Positions 34,614-46,665 of a stretch of 64,000 nt of DNA are shown in pieces. Numbering within the stretch: position 1 is the stretch's first letter; each line of letters starts with the position of its first letter. The position numbers and the translations under genes were made by a program. Source of the stretch: Choanephora cucurbitarum. Taxonomy: Eukaryota; Mucoromycota; Mucoromycetes; Mucorales; Choanephoraceae. The stretch is from assembly GCA_025331435.1 (NCBI GenBank), contig JAIWNI010000006.1:372001-436000 (forward strand), in the 5' to 3' direction. The notes below the pieces were generated by a model, which saw only the letters and a list, made by a program, of their open reading frames with translations, was not told where the DNA came from and did not search any database.

Positions 34614-35059
34614 TCTTATACAAAAAAGAAAATAGTAGAAAAAGAGAAAAAAAAAAAATAGCGATAGGTATGTCTAGTCAAAAATATTTTTTTTTTTGAT
34701 ATTTTAAATGGCCGATCTTTACTTTTCCCAATTTAGTTAATCGAGTCTATATGACCTCAGATTGCTTTCCATTTTTTTAGAGGGGTTTTAAAGAAGCGAT
34801 CAGAAAATCATGCGTTGACCTTTTATTGTTGTGATCCCTCTCATATTTTGCTTTTGATGGGCTCATAGTGCGTGTCATTCAAAGCATTGTTTGATTTAAT
34901 GAAACTGCTTAACAAAAGTACATACGCGTCAAATGATTCTCTATTTCACTGACTCATATTCTGTAAGAAAGACAAGCCACTGAAATTTTTTATTTTAAAG
35001 GCAGTTTTCCCCTTTATCTTTTTCTTTTTTCTTTTTCTTTCCTACAAAAAATAAAGAGA
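34614..35059. promoter_or_regulatory. divergent promoter region, SR protein / glycyl-tRNA synthetase
   Basis: 446 bp between two start codons facing away from each other. A/T homopolymers lie near 34648 and 34688, and a T/C-rich tract (about 35010-35045) precedes the GlyRS ATG. No specific factor site can be named with confidence. Confidence 0.5.
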
Positions 35060-37202
35060 ATGACTTCTGCCGATAAATTCGATAGAGCTGCCCTTGAGGT
35101 ACGAAGATACATTGTGTTGGTTGAACAGGCTTATTCAACAAAAGAGAAAATCATTTTTTATAGCAACTTGTCACCAAACGTTTCTTTTATGCTCCTTCTT
35201 TCCAAATTTATGGAGGTAAAATGATCTATGCAATTTTTATTTTTTAAGCTGACACTCGTGATTTTTTTTGACAGGTGTTGCTGGTCTTTATGATTTCGGT
35301 CCTTCTGGTTCAGCTCTTTTGAATAACATCATCTCCTTATGGCGTAACCACTTTGTCTTGGAAGAAGAGATGCTCGAAGTAGATACTAGTATCATGACCA
35401 CTTACGACGTTCTCAAGACTTCAGGCCATGTCGATAAGTTTGCTGATTTCATGTGTAAGGATTTAAAGAACGGTGAAATCTTCAGAGCTGATCACGTCAT
35501 CGAAGCCGTCTTGGAAGCTCGTCTTCAAGGTGACAAGGAAGCTAAGGCTGCCAAGGCTGGTAAGTCTGCTGAAGAGATCGCTGCCGAAGCTGCCGAAGCT
35601 GCCGCTGCCAAGGCTGATAAAAAGAAGAAGAAGAAGAAGGGTACAGTTGTTGCTGTCGAATTGGCTGATGATGTCCGTCAATCTTACGAGGAATGTTTGG
35701 CTCAGATCGATAACTTTAGTGGTGAAGAGTTGGCTGCTATTATGAAGAAGTTCGACATTCGTTCTCCCGAATCTGGTAATGAACTTTCTGAACCTAAGGA
35801 ATTCAACTTGATGTTTGAATCATTGATTGGTCCTACTGGTCAACTCAAGGGGTAAGAAAAAAAAAAGGATAGACGTCAGTTTGCTTATTCACTTTTATGA
35901 ATAGTTTCTTGCGTCCTGAAACTGCTCAAGGTCAATTCCTTAACTTCAAGAAGCTTCTTGAATTCAACAATGACAAGATGCCTTTTGCTTCTGCTCAAGT
36001 AGGTCGTTCTTTCCGTAACGAAATCTCTCCTCGTTCTGGTCTTTTACGTGTTCGGTAAGTTGCTAGAGAAAAGGTATCTACATAAGCTAACGTGCTGTGC
36101 TAGTGAATTTACTATGGCTGAAATTGAACACTATGTTGATCCCGAAAACAAGAACCACCCCAAGTTCGAAGATGTCAAGGACGTCAAGTTGACCTTGTTG
36201 CCCAAGAGCGTACAAATGAGTGGTAAGACAGACACAGTTGAGATGACCATTGGTGATGCTGTTGCCCAGGGTGTTGTTGACAACCAAACCCTCGGTTACT
36301 TTATTGCTCGTATCTACCTCTTCTTGGAAAAGATCGGTATCAAGAAGGATCGTCTCCGTTTCCGTCAACACATGGACAACGAAATGGCTCACTATGCTTG
36401 CGATTGTTGGGATGCTGAAATTCACACAAGTTATGGTTGGATTGAATGTGTTGGTTGTGCTGATCGTTCTGCTTACGATTTGACTGTTCATTCTAAGCGT
36501 ACTGGTGAAAAGCTTGTTGTCCGTGAACAACTCCCTGAACCTCGTACAATTGAATGCTGGCAAGTTGAAATCAACAAGAAGACTTTCGGTCCCAAGTACA
36601 AGAAGGAAGCTAAGGCTGTCGAAGAAGCCTTGATGACCTTGTGTGATGAAAAGTATGCTGAGTTAGCCAAGAACTTGGAAGCCAATGGTGTTGGTTCTGT
36701 TCTTGTTAATGGTCAAGATGTTGAAGTTGGCAAAGATAATGTGACCATCAAGCGTGGTACTGTGACTGAACACGTTCGTGAATACACTCCTAATGTCATT
36801 GAACCTTCCTTCGGTATCGGTCGTATCCTCTACTCTCTTTTGGAACACAGCTGGTGGGTTCGTGAAGACGACGAAGCTCGTAACGTTCTCTCTTTCCCTG
36901 CTGTCGTTGCTCCCTTCAAGTGTTGTCTCTTGCCTCTTTCTGGTAACTCTGTCTTTGAACCTTTTGTTCGCAAGTATTCTCGTGAACTTCGTCAAGCTGG
37001 TGTCTCTCTCCGTACTGATGATAGCAAGGCTTCTATTGGTCGTAGATATGCCCGTAACGATGAACTCGGTATTCCTTTCGCTATTACCATTGATTTCGAA
37101 ACAGTTGAAGATGGTACCGTCACTCTTCGTGAACGTGATTCTACCAACCAAATTCGTGATTCCTTTGAAAACATCTTAAAGACCCTTGTCAATGCTGCTT
37201 AG
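35060..37202 (+). CDS. GRS1: glycyl-tRNA synthetase (class II), cytosolic and possibly mitochondrial
   Basis: Five exons: 35060-35098, 35164-35215, 35275-35851, 35905-36054, 36104-37202; 638 aa. Eukaryotic alpha2-type GlyRS with [20 protein letters not shown], the motif 2 region [14 protein letters not shown] and [28 protein letters not shown], the glycine-site [12 protein letters not shown], motif 3 [15 protein letters not shown], and a C-terminal anticodon-binding domain ([13 protein letters not shown]). A Lys/Ala-rich insertion ([20 protein letters not shown]) follows the first core segment, as in other fungal GlyRS. Codon use is strongly biased to preferred codons (GGT, AAG, GAA), as expected for high expression. 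No obvious mitochondrial presequence follows this ATG; an alternative upstream start was not found. Confidence 0.95.
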
Positions 37203-38176
37203 AGTTCTAGTATTGTTTTGTTGTTGTTTTTTCTGTATCGTTTGTAATTGACTGAAAAATGTTTATGATGACTTTCTTTTATTTTTGATAAAGCTGGTTT
37301 TTCTTAATAAAAAAAATATGAAATATATCACACAAAGCTATGATTAACAACATTGCCTCAGTACGTATCCCTATGTTAAGCATAGGCGTTTAGGGGACTT
37401 ATCATACACAGATAAAGCGCTTGCTTACTTCTTGAGCATTGACAATTACTATATTATGCTATTCTTTGCAAGAAACTGTGCTTGAAATTTATAGCTAAAG
37501 CAATGATGCATAGAAAAGGGTGGTGTGGATTATGGTTATAGAGCTGAATGTATCAATGTATTACTATTTTGAGCACATTCTTTTGCAAAAGCATAACTAT
37601 CGAGTTTAACCAAACAACATTGGAATTTTTATGTGGAGGTCTATACTTTCCTTCACATTGCCCAAAATGAAACATCATTCTTTTTGCTTTCGTTCCTAAT
37701 TCAACCTTTGTTGCCTCAGATGCCGTATTAGCTCTCTAAGCTGTGCTTTTTATTCGTAACATAATAAATATTACGAATCTACAGAAAAAATGTCACGGCT
37801 CAGAAAGTTATGAAGAATGATAAATGCCAAAGATGTGGTGCAAGGAGGGAGACTACATCAGAAGAAACGTCTGTACCTGGTCAGGGTCGTACCACATCTC
37901 TCGTCTTCGCTTCAGCAACAGGGAGAACCATGTTGCCATTTTGACTAACTTGTTTTTTTTACTACTAATCATCTAGGATAATACTGGCTCGGCAAAGACA
38001 GTCTAACAGGTGCACTCTTCCCATTTTTTAGCTCTCCTTGTAGATCAAGATGTTAGTTACAGAAACATTATATATCATACTTCTTTGACATCGAAGCATC
38101 AATTAGAAAGCTTATTTGTCCTGCTTAAAATCAATTACAACTTTTGCACCACTACTATCTGAATTGACTGTACGTA
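37203..38176. other. intergenic, GlyRS 3' flank to MITE
   Basis: Includes an AATAAA-like polyadenylation signal about 100 bp after the GlyRS stop. The rest is AT-rich with no coding signal that I recognise, and ends at the MITE bordering the inverted repeat. Confidence 0.5.
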
Positions 38177-39215
38177 CAGTAGTCGCTCGATTTAAGAGTG
38201 TTTGATTTAAGAGTATGCTCAATATAAGGGTGCATTTCTGAAGAATATGCGCACTCTTAAATAAAGCGACTATTGTGATATCAGCATTGGGAAGGCAGAC
38301 TTCAGCACCACCAATGTCAAACTCTGATTCCTTGTAATCGAAAATGAATCGGATGCCAGTCTTGAAGCCTATTACATGCTTGTTTGAACTGTATAAACTT
38401 GATTTCTCAATTGTAGAGTCTTTTGGTACAGTCTCTACTTTCTTCACCCGAATAAGATTACCATTAATTGCAAAAAAAAAGAGACTTGAAACTAGGTAGC
38501 CAGATTTGATCGGTATAATCGCTTTCACTAATGTTATCAGGATACTCTTGTCGCATAATAAATATGTTGTTTTGTATCACATAGTAAATAGAAATGAACA
38601 ACTTGAGTGTCGCACGCTGAGTACTTTGGTTTTGTTTAGCAAATGCAGAAGCAAGAAAGGCTTACAATTCTTCGAAGCTGTTCGACATCAAAGCCAAACC
38701 AGCAGCATACTCTCATTTAGTCAGTAATTTTTTTTTTTGGATTTTAGCTTTGGGAAGAAATAGATCATTCTCAAACGTCAAAACAATCTTATTCCAATCA
38801 ACATAAGAGAACAATCCCTTGTAAGCGTTGTTGTTAGACTTTTCAATTAGATTCAAGATTAGTGATGCTCCGCAGCTTGTCAGTTTTCTTTATTCAGGAG
38901 TAATATTTTCTGATTTTTTTTTTGATACATTGAATGGATTTCGTCTGCTTTTTCTACTATCCTTTTCTTTAGCACTGAGTATGTCAAAGGTGAATGTCCA
39001 ATTTGCTCAGAAATGGTTGAAGTAGAATCATCGTCATGAAAATTGCTTGAAATAGAGGACTTGTCAGCTGTTTCATTGATGTCGTAGGCGCTTCCATTTG
39101 CTATAGCAGAGGACGATTCTTCACTATTATCGATCGCTTCATCTAAGGTTCTTTTCAATCTATTTCCAGCAATTGAAGTCAACTTCTTTGCGTTTATATA
39201 AACAACCGTGTTCAT
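38112..39215 (-). pseudogene. decayed gene of unknown family, left-arm copy, ended by a MITE
   Basis: Same content as the right-arm copy (51660-52784) until GGAEVCLPNADIT, where this copy runs into the MITE and continues as MITE-encoded residues (IVALFKSAHILQKCTLI...) and then a short unrelated tail ending FKQDK. The 5' part has the frame starting MNTVVYINAKKLTSIAGNRL. Several frame breaks fall at A-runs. Not functional as it stands. Confidence 0.6.
38177..38285. repeat. MITE (109 bp) with Tc1/mariner-type inverted ends
   Basis: Ends are CAGTAGTCGCTCGATTTAAG and its inverted partner CTTAAATAAAGCGACTATTG; a TA precedes the left end (TA is the mariner-type target). The inner part is GTGTTTGATTTAAGAGTATG and on. 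It forms the outer edge of the left inverted-repeat arm: the arm's match to the right arm stops within the last few bases of the element. A diverged relative lies at 7676, and the same terminal sequence caps the transposase relic at 52904-52926. Confidence 0.8.
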
Positions 39216-39904
39216 ATGTTCTACTGCTTCCTTTTCTTCTTCTTTTTTTTTTCGATGCTAATTTGTTGAAAATCCTTGTGTATGTAGCTGTCGTAAATTC
39301 GTCTTCCAGATAAAGCTTTAACTCGTTTGCAAAGAACCTAAGCTCTGTGCACCTAATGAAGTTCTTTGATATCTTTGAAAAGACGAAACAGCCAAATGGT
39401 CTTTGAATTTGTACAAGTCAACTCTTTCAGAGTAAATGCGTGACCAGCTAATTTATCCAGATTGCTCCATCCAGAAACATCTAGGTCAACCAAAGCATTT
39501 CCCAACTTCAAATCTTTTGCTTTGTTCTTAGATATAGTGTAGTTTTTTTTTTTTTTTTTTTAGTTGTGAGCATATGGAAGTACGTGTCTAAACAAAAAGA
39601 AAACTATGAATGCTTTGGTTTATGTAGATCAAAAGGAATGAGGTTGATATGATATGTAGCATCTCAAAGGTCACTATTTTATCATTCTCTGGTTTCATTA
39701 TTTAGTTTGAATAAAGTCAAAGGCTTATTTTTGTGTAAGAGTTTAATGCCAGCAAGAAGTCGATTTATTTGTTTAGGCAAGTAGTGAAGATGGTGACAGT
39801 TTAAATGAAATGATTGATATAGACACAATAAAAATAAGTGATTAATGGATACAGTTATAAGAGAATAATACAGTAATAGTAGCTGGGCATAATAGTAGCA
39901 GAAA

Positions 39905-40090
39905 CAGTAGGTAAGAGAAGTAGCTTGTATAGAGACAATAAAGGCAGCTTGGATAGAGACAATAGAGGTAGCTTGGATAGAGACAATAGAGGTAGCTTGG
40001 ATAGAGACGCAGTAAAAATAGCTTGTAGAGACACAGTAGAGACACAGTAGAGACACAGTAGAGACGCAGTAGAGACGCAGTAGAGATAGC
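39905..40090. repeat. minisatellite within the left arm (24-bp and 12-bp units)
   Basis: A 24-bp unit (GTAGCTTGGATAGAGACAAT with variants) repeats about four times, followed by about five to six units of 12 bp (GTAGAGACACA / GTAGAGACGCA). The mirror copy lies at about 50785-50965. The open frames across it (CVSTVSLLCLY, SIQATSIV repeats) come from the repeat and are not taken as genes. Confidence 0.8.
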
Positions 40091-41162
40091 CATGGACCGA
40101 GAAATAGAAAGTGGTAGACAGAGCTTGAGATATTCATCAGTAGCGGAAACACATGGCAGACAAGACAAGGAAGAGAACGCAGAGGATAAGCCTTTTTTCC
40201 TCGTTAAAAGAAAAAAAGCTTAGTTCTGTTCGCACTTTCTCACTTCCTGGTAAACACTTATCAGTCAGCTAACGAGAATTGTACAAGTATGTCTGCACCT
40301 ACTTCCCTATCCACAACCCCAAAGTACTCACACATGGATTGCTATCAGACCAGGGCGCTTGTTTGCCTTTCCTTACTATGAGTACTTCCTGGTCTATCGA
40401 TAACAGAGGAGTCGTCTGAAGAAGGGACTAGCCTATGACAAGCAATTCGCCTCTATTGGAGTGTGAAAGGCAGCATCAGCCTTTGTTCTCAACCTGTACA
40501 AGTTCATAGGAGACAACCAAAGTAGAAGAGATTTGACTTGAAAGACACAGTAAGTAGGCGCATTCACAATGGATGTATTGGTAAGCTTGGAAGAATCTAG
40601 ATTAAAGAAAAGAAGTATGGTGAGTAATGTTTCGAGTAAAGAAGAGTGTTTGGATACTTGCTTTTGATATGATTGAAGTGATGCTTTGCCAAGAAATGAA
40701 TTGATTCTTTTTTTTTTGTAAAGAAAAGAAAAGAAAAAAGAAGAAAAAAAAAAGATTTTAACGCGTATGTTATAAATGCCAAAAAAAAAGGCTAAAGTAG
40801 TTATCCAATCAGAGTTTAGCATCATTATCTTGTTCTAGTGTATGCTTAATGTAAAGGAAAAAGAAAAAAGAAAGCAGAGGGAATGCATATTAATGCCAAC
40901 TTTATTTTGACAGCCAAACTCCTCTTTAACTTTCAAACATTTGTCTGATAGTCAGATAACTTCATGATTATCATCACTTTTTATTTCCCTTTATCTTGAG
41001 TAGTCAGAAAAAAAGAAAGGGTAATCGATCTTTGGCCTTTTTTTTTTTCTCTCTTTCTAAAAAAAAAAAGACACGCTCTTTACATGAGGAAAAAAAAAGG
41101 CGCGATGCGAAAATCACTCTTCTTTTTTTTTTTTCTTTGCTGATCTAAAAAATCAAAACACG

Positions 41163-41285
41163 CTTTTTTTTTTCAAGCATACTTTTTTTTTTCAAGCATA
41201 CTTTTTTCTTCAAGCACACTTTTTTCTAGAGCATACTTTTTTCTAGAACATACTTTTCTTTTAGAGCATACTTATTTTTTTTATG
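41163..41285. repeat. AT-rich tandem repeat near the inner end of the left arm
   Basis: About seven copies of a roughly 17-20 bp unit, (T)nCAAGCATACTTTT with later copies CTAGAGCATACTTTT. The mirror copy lies at about 49600-49720. Confidence 0.75.
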
Positions 41286-41700
41286 AATGCAGCTGTCAAA
41301 TGTCAATGATCTTGTTACTTCTTCTTCATATCGACACCATTATTTTTATCTTTGATCTTTTACTTTCTTTAATAACTAGCAATCATAGAATTGGCATGGT
41401 AAGGACGGTATTTTCATTAAAATATTTAGTCATACATCGCGGAGGGGTGTAACGTGGGGAAACTAGATTATGGAAAGAAAGGTCAATCAATAACCTATGC
41501 TAGAAGAGGATGACGCTTGAGCACAATTGAATTTGTCTCTAGAAACAATTAGGTTGTACCTTATTTGATTAAAACTCCAATAAACCATTCAAACTCATAT
41601 GCATTTCTTTTTTTCTTTCTTTCTCTTGCTTTGAACAGCATATCTCTCTCACAATATTACAAAGCAGACGGACCTGACAACAGAATACCTTGGTTTTTTT

Positions 41701-43078
41701 CTTTATGTTTCTAGATTGGATAGCACAGCTTCGTTTGTTGCAACATGATACGTTTAAATGCTTAGTTGAGCTACTTTTCTATCTATCACCCTTAATGCCT
41801 TATTTTTGTGTTTAGAAACCAATATTCTTGGTTCGCTTCCACTGTCTAGACGAAGATCACTGACAGAGATCGCTGCTTGCCTACATCCACCACCAAGAAA
41901 ACAACTACCCGTTCCTTCCATCTTTTCTTCACCAGCTCACATCAAATGGTTTATGGAGGTGACAGGGCAGGGATGCAACTTACCATTAGAAGACATGTCC
42001 ATCACAAGTGACGACGTTGATATCTATTCTCGTTGGCTGTTTGAGACTCAAGCGTGTCCTGCAGCTGTTACGCAGAAAGGCTTGGAATAAGACTTACCAG
42101 ATTATCTTCCATCAATTCTCACTTTTGTTTCAGCCTCCCATTGTTCGAAACAGTTCTTCTTCACCTCCTAACAGCAACTATACCACCACAGATACCACGA
42201 TGCATAACACAAGCCTCAGTCACGATAAATCGCATCTATTACCTCCAAAGACAAGCGGATTTTTCTTATATCAACATGCTGCCCGTAAGCGCGCATGGCG
42301 GTGTCGTGCCTATCGCCTTCAATCCTCCCACAAGCACATCTACGCCTACCTCAAATACAAATGCATTGACGGGAGTTTTTATCACTACTCCCAGTACATC
42401 TTCAAATACCAGTGGAAATTCATCTACACCTCATACAGCACTTAAGGAGACATTGACTCAGCTAGTTCAACGGCATATTGATCTTTGTAAGAAATCGCTT
42501 CGTGTGTTTGCTATGGCAGGCAGAACACTCGAGATGTCCACAGACACTTGGGTTGTCTTGTTTCAAGGTCATGTTCAGTATCACTGATTGTTTACTTAAG
42601 GAGCTTGCTTCAGTTCTTGTTTGAATTATGGCTTCGATCAAACATAATGGATGTCAATATGTGGGGTATCCTTAAGAGTTGCTTTGGTTGTTGGATTTAC
42701 CGCTCCAAGACTATTCAACAATGGAATGCAACTTGATTGGCTCTCACAGAATATGTTCAGCAATCAGTGTATGGAGAACAAGAGAAGGCTGAAGGCGTGT
42801 TTGTGAACAAAGCCGATGTGAGATTAGAATTGTCGAACGGATTTGCTCATTATGCTTGGCATCGTATCATCTATTTGATACCTCATCCACTCCAATTGCC
42901 TAGCGGCAATTTCACATTGACCATGCTGGGCATTGGCAACCTTGTGGATACGCTTAACTCGACCTCAAGTGGTTCCAATCAACAGAAAAGAAGCAAAAAG
43001 GGCAGTATCGACAGAATAAACATAGTATCCCAAGATGTCCAAGAGCCGAAGAAGACCTGTCGAAAAGGATTGAGTTGA
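41701..43078 (+). pseudogene. RalGAP/tuberin-like N-terminal region, pseudogene
   Basis: Protein-like segments appear in order but in three frames: DWIAQLRLLQHDTFKCLVEL, then IKWFMEVTGQGCNLPLEDMS with YSRWLFE, then LTQLVQRHIDLCKKSLRVFA, then ELWLRSNIMDVNMWGILKSC, and after an in-frame TGA (42734-42736) LALTEYVQQSVYG and HYAWHRIIYLIPHPLQLPSG. The order and spacing resemble the N-terminal helical region of RalGAP-alpha-like proteins (ELW..., W..., LT....YG, W.R.L..). No GAP domain follows. Some shifts could be introns, but the nonsense codon and the break near 42570 are not explained that way. The family call is moderate; broken status is firmer. Confidence 0.5.
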
Positions 43079-44052
43079 TTTCAAGACAACATCTTCATGT
43101 TATTGTCTAGTGTCTGTTTTGCTTTTGGGCAACAGAAAGAGTTAGGATGTTTGATAATCTATGTGAAGTCATGGATGGACATAGTTCAATCAGCTCTTTT
43201 TTTCGTGAGAGCATTATTCATAGAGGAAGAGAAGGTTGGCTGAAGTTGAGCATTTCAGGAGAGTGTCTAGTCAAAGTGTTGTCTAGCTGCAGATGAATGA
43301 CCAAAAGCACTGAAGCCAAATAGTTTTGTATCAGGGGGAAGAGGTAGCGCTGATATTAACACCTGCAGTAGGTGTTTATGTTTTGTATGGTACGATCTTA
43401 TTCTTTATGTATAGCAAGTAACCTGAGAAAATAAAGGTGATCAAAGTTAAATGTCTGATAAAAAAAAATAACAGCATGCCTTTCTCTGGAGTAGTTTCTG
43501 ATCTAAACACTTATAAATCCACTGCTTCTTCTCTCATCGACCAATGTTGAAGAAGTGCGCACTTGAAGGATCGCTATTAATCTACAATGCCTTATACATC
43601 TATTACTGATCGTGATGAAAGCAAAGTGATGATCTCAATTATTGGCTTTTGAGAGCCAATATAGATAAATAAAGCGGAACAAGTTGGATTACAAAAAAAT
43701 CATAATTGGATTCTACCTCTCCGTTTGAATCTACATCTTTTGAAAGCCTCTCTCAGATAATGGCTTACTGCCTCCTCCCTCCCTCTACTCTTGCTGTTGC
43801 TGTTGCTGTTGCTTTTATGAGCGTCTGTGTCATTCACATCACCGACTCACTGTTTAAGCCTAGGATATGGCCCCATCGTATCCGCTAGCACCGTTATTAG
43901 TTAATCTGTTAAGTCAAGAGAGTTAAACGAAATCAAAGGGAGGCTTTCATTCAATACATGGATTGTGTGTCAATATATAAATCAAGTAGAGCGACATAAC
44001 ACAGTATTTGTGTCTTATTTGGAATATGCTGGATAATGTATTTTACGATACT
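43079..44052. other. spacer DNA, no gene recognised
   Basis: Lies between the RalGAP-like remnant and the small secreted-protein remnant. Short frames only, including one with a GCTGTT microsatellite (about 43790-43815). Probably holds decayed 3' sequence of the RalGAP-like gene. Confidence 0.4.
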
Positions 44053-44386
44053 TTAAGCACCAAAACCACCAAGACTATTACTGCCATCAGTAATACCACT
44101 TAACGACCACTCGCTAAAAGAATATCTAAAAGACCGCTGACTTGATTTTCCGGATAAGATTTGCGAGAACCTGCAGAATTACCCTTATGGTCACCATTGA
44201 GGTTAGCGTTTGGTTTAACTTTATTTTGAGCTAAAAAGAGTGTAATTTTTAGGTTAGGAAGCCTATTCCTTCAGCTGCTATCATATCTGTCTGCTTCTTA
44301 CTAGATACAATCTTTTGAGTCTTACCGCATGTACTATTGACAAGTCAAACTACTAAGGCAAGTATGATGAGAGCGAATTGGCGCAT
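44053..44386 (-). pseudogene. possible small secreted protein, nonsense codon in the signal peptide region
   Basis: Starts MRQFALIILALVV, a good signal-peptide core, then TGA (44347-44345), then LVNSTC in the same frame. Downstream exon-like pieces carry AQNKVKPNANLNGDHKGNSA and, after a possible short intron, EWSLSGITDGSNSLGGFGA-stop at 44053. The pieces look like a short Gly/Ser/Asn-rich secreted protein, but the early stop makes a complete product unlikely. The intermediate splicing is unsure. Confidence 0.35.
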
Positions 44387-45530
44387 TTGTGATAAGACGA
44401 AAAAGTAAAGAAAAAAGACAGAGAAATAGGTGCTTTTTTTTTTGCTTTTATATGCTTTCTCTTTTACTTCAATACAGCAAAAAAAAAAAAGATCGATGAT
44501 CGTTCTAAACAACATGTGGCTGTTACGCAAGGAGTACGTCTTTGATGATTTTGAAGGAAAACAATGTCCTCTCTTTTTTCCTTACATGTCAAATGTACCG
44601 AAGGTGAGAAATGTGTACTGTTTCTTAATATCAATAGCTCCATATCAACTACATTGATATTGAAAAGAAAGACTTGGATTATATGATAAAGACGTGTTGT
44701 TGATTCTTTTGTTATGCTTCTCTTACTCGCCCAAGAGAAAGCAAAGTTGAGGACCAATCTTTCCTGACCTTCACGATGCATAAGAAAGCCCTCTCTGCTT
44801 TGGGTTTAGACATTCACACTTATATGTGGTTTAATTTTCTTGCAGCCTTTCTAAAAAAACATGCACCTTTACGATTTTGGAAATAAAGGTAAATTGGTTT
44901 GAGTCTTATCATGCTGACCGCTTCTTACTATAATCTGCAACTATGCAAGTCTTCAAAATTGATAATGATTTCCAGCCTCAGTTGTGTTGAATAAAAAAAA
45001 AAGAATCATATGTGTTTACAACAAAGGATTTTGTTCGCCTTGAGGTCCTGTCAGGTTGAGAGTCATGTTTTCCTGATATTGGTTTTATTAATATTCATCC
45101 ATGATTAGCGTAACAGGGGGGGGCAGTTTGCCGCAGGTAAGACGATGGCTTTGGTTTGTACTGGCAAGTGACAATTGGAAGAATCGCCTCACCTTCAAAG
45201 AACCAACATGAAATTATACAGCATAGAAAAAGCTGTCGATGACTTGCTGATAGCGATAAAAAAAGAGAAGCATGCAAATGATAATCAACAGAATGATGAC
45301 AACACTCCACATAAAGAGTAAACAGAAAGCACACAAGCTTCAAAGTGTTTACTCAGTTCTAATACATTATACGCATTGTTTTTTTTTTTTTGCAGAAGGA
45401 AGGGGTTATCAGATGAATTGGTTTTCACAATACATACATATACACACAAACACATAACAATTCAGGACTGCTTCAAGCCAACATGCTCTGTTTAGAAAGA
45501 CTACTGAATTTCCTGTTCCTGTTTATTGAC

Positions 45531-46059
45531 TTACATTCTGGGTACAATATTGAATTTTGTATGTGAGCCTGAGTAACAAACATGATTCTGTTGATCATAA
45601 ATCTTGGTGCAGATATTAGCCAGATTCTTTTCTACTCGCTGTGTTTCACATTCAGTACAAAGCACTTGGCCTACAGCAGCTCCACTCATATAAGTAACAG
45701 AGAGATCACTCGAGACACCGATCATTTCCCATTGATGTCTGCCTGAATTGGCCATGATGACAAAACTACTGCAGATATCAATCAATGTGGCCACACAGCC
45801 ACCATGCAACCGACTCAGCCTAAGACAGATGATTAACCAAGGCATGTAGAGTGGTTTATGCTCTTACTTACAGATTACAATGAGATTGTTCAACTACAAA
45901 TTCCCAAATAAGCTTATAAGGTCCAGCACCCACAAGGCTCAACGTGCTGGCAATAGAATCACCTTAGTTTACGGGGCCATCTTTCGATTTATCGAAGAAA
46001 GATGTAGTATGCAATTCAATTTTTGGGTATTTCTCGACCACTTCTTTAACGATTTTCAT
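45531..46059 (-). pseudogene. hotdog-fold thioesterase (PaaI/THEM2-like), one nonsense codon
   Basis: Two exons, 46059-45872 and 45819-45531, with a clean GT..AG intron; the frame would close at 158 codons. The hotdog core is well kept: LSRLHGGCVATLIDICSSF (HGG and the catalytic-helix Asp), EMIGVSSDLSVTYMSGAAVG and the late HTKFNIV. After 31 codons, TAA at 45966-45964 interrupts exon 1 (PVN-stop-GDSIASTL), and no intron of plausible size removes it. Acyl-CoA thioesterases of this type hydrolyse medium or long acyl-CoA. Unless the base is a sequencing error, this copy is a very recent pseudogene. Confidence 0.7.
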
Positions 46060-46665
46060 TATTATAGATGGAAAAATGTAAAGTGAGAAGAGTCATGACA
46101 AAGTGTCTTTTTTATTATTTTTTGGGTTACACGAAAAGAGATGTTTAGGTGCGTTCAATTGTTTCTAGAGACAAAGAGAAAGCAAGTGCTTGTTGCGTGT
46201 ATGTTGGGTTGGCTTCAAGTTTATGAAAGCAGCAACTATTCCAACAATAGATAATATAGTTTCTGTTCAAGAAGACGAGAAAAGAACTCCTATGTGTTAT
46301 AGGGAAGCTGTATCATACCAAGCTATATCGAAAATCGAAACATAATAGTTCTTGCCCAAATATAAAAAAGTAAAAACCAAAGATGCAGAAGTATACTAAC
46401 AATAAATGGAGAGCTAGACTGATTGATAATAAAGAAATTTGTTTTTCTTTTATATGCTTTGAAAATAAAAAAAAAAGTAGTTTATTGAATAATTGTAAAT
46501 ACACAAGTGAGAAAGACATGAAGTTATGACAAATATATTTATTTATTTGTTTGTTTTTGTTTCTTGATACAAAGCTTTGGAGAAGTAAGCGAGCCTTTAA
46601 GTTAGATGTAAGCTGGGGGGTAGTTTGACTTTTCGGAGAGAGCGAGAGTTTTTTTTTTTCTTTGG

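Larger units (their letters stand above)
38283..41418 (-). repeat. large inverted repeat, left arm (about 3.14 kb)
   Basis: The reverse complement of this segment is practically identical to 49457-52602. Landmarks match throughout: identical frames of 111, 156, 108, 73 and 65 codons occur in both arms on opposite strands, and the differences I found are lengths of A/T homopolymers (for example 10 against 11 near 40745 and 50121). The match ends outward at TTGTGATATCAG (38283) and inward at TTTTCATT (41418). The arm contains a decayed gene (minus strand here), two minisatellites and many A/T runs. There are no terminal inverted repeats of its own, so it is a segmental duplication rather than a clean transposon. 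Confidence 0.9.

Noticed and set aside
36087..37192. Long minus-strand frames opposite glycyl-tRNA synthetase
   Set aside because: They arise from the strong codon bias of the GlyRS gene; no domain and no splice logic.
39905..40090. CRISPR-like array of short repeats
   Set aside because: The units are head-to-tail without unique spacers, in a eukaryotic genome: a minisatellite.
39682..40168. 156-codon and 108-codon open frames with CVSTVSLLCLY / SIQATSIV repeats (also 50708-51194)
   Set aside because: They are the translation of a 12/24-bp minisatellite in two frames; both frames are open for that reason and neither shows domain or start context.
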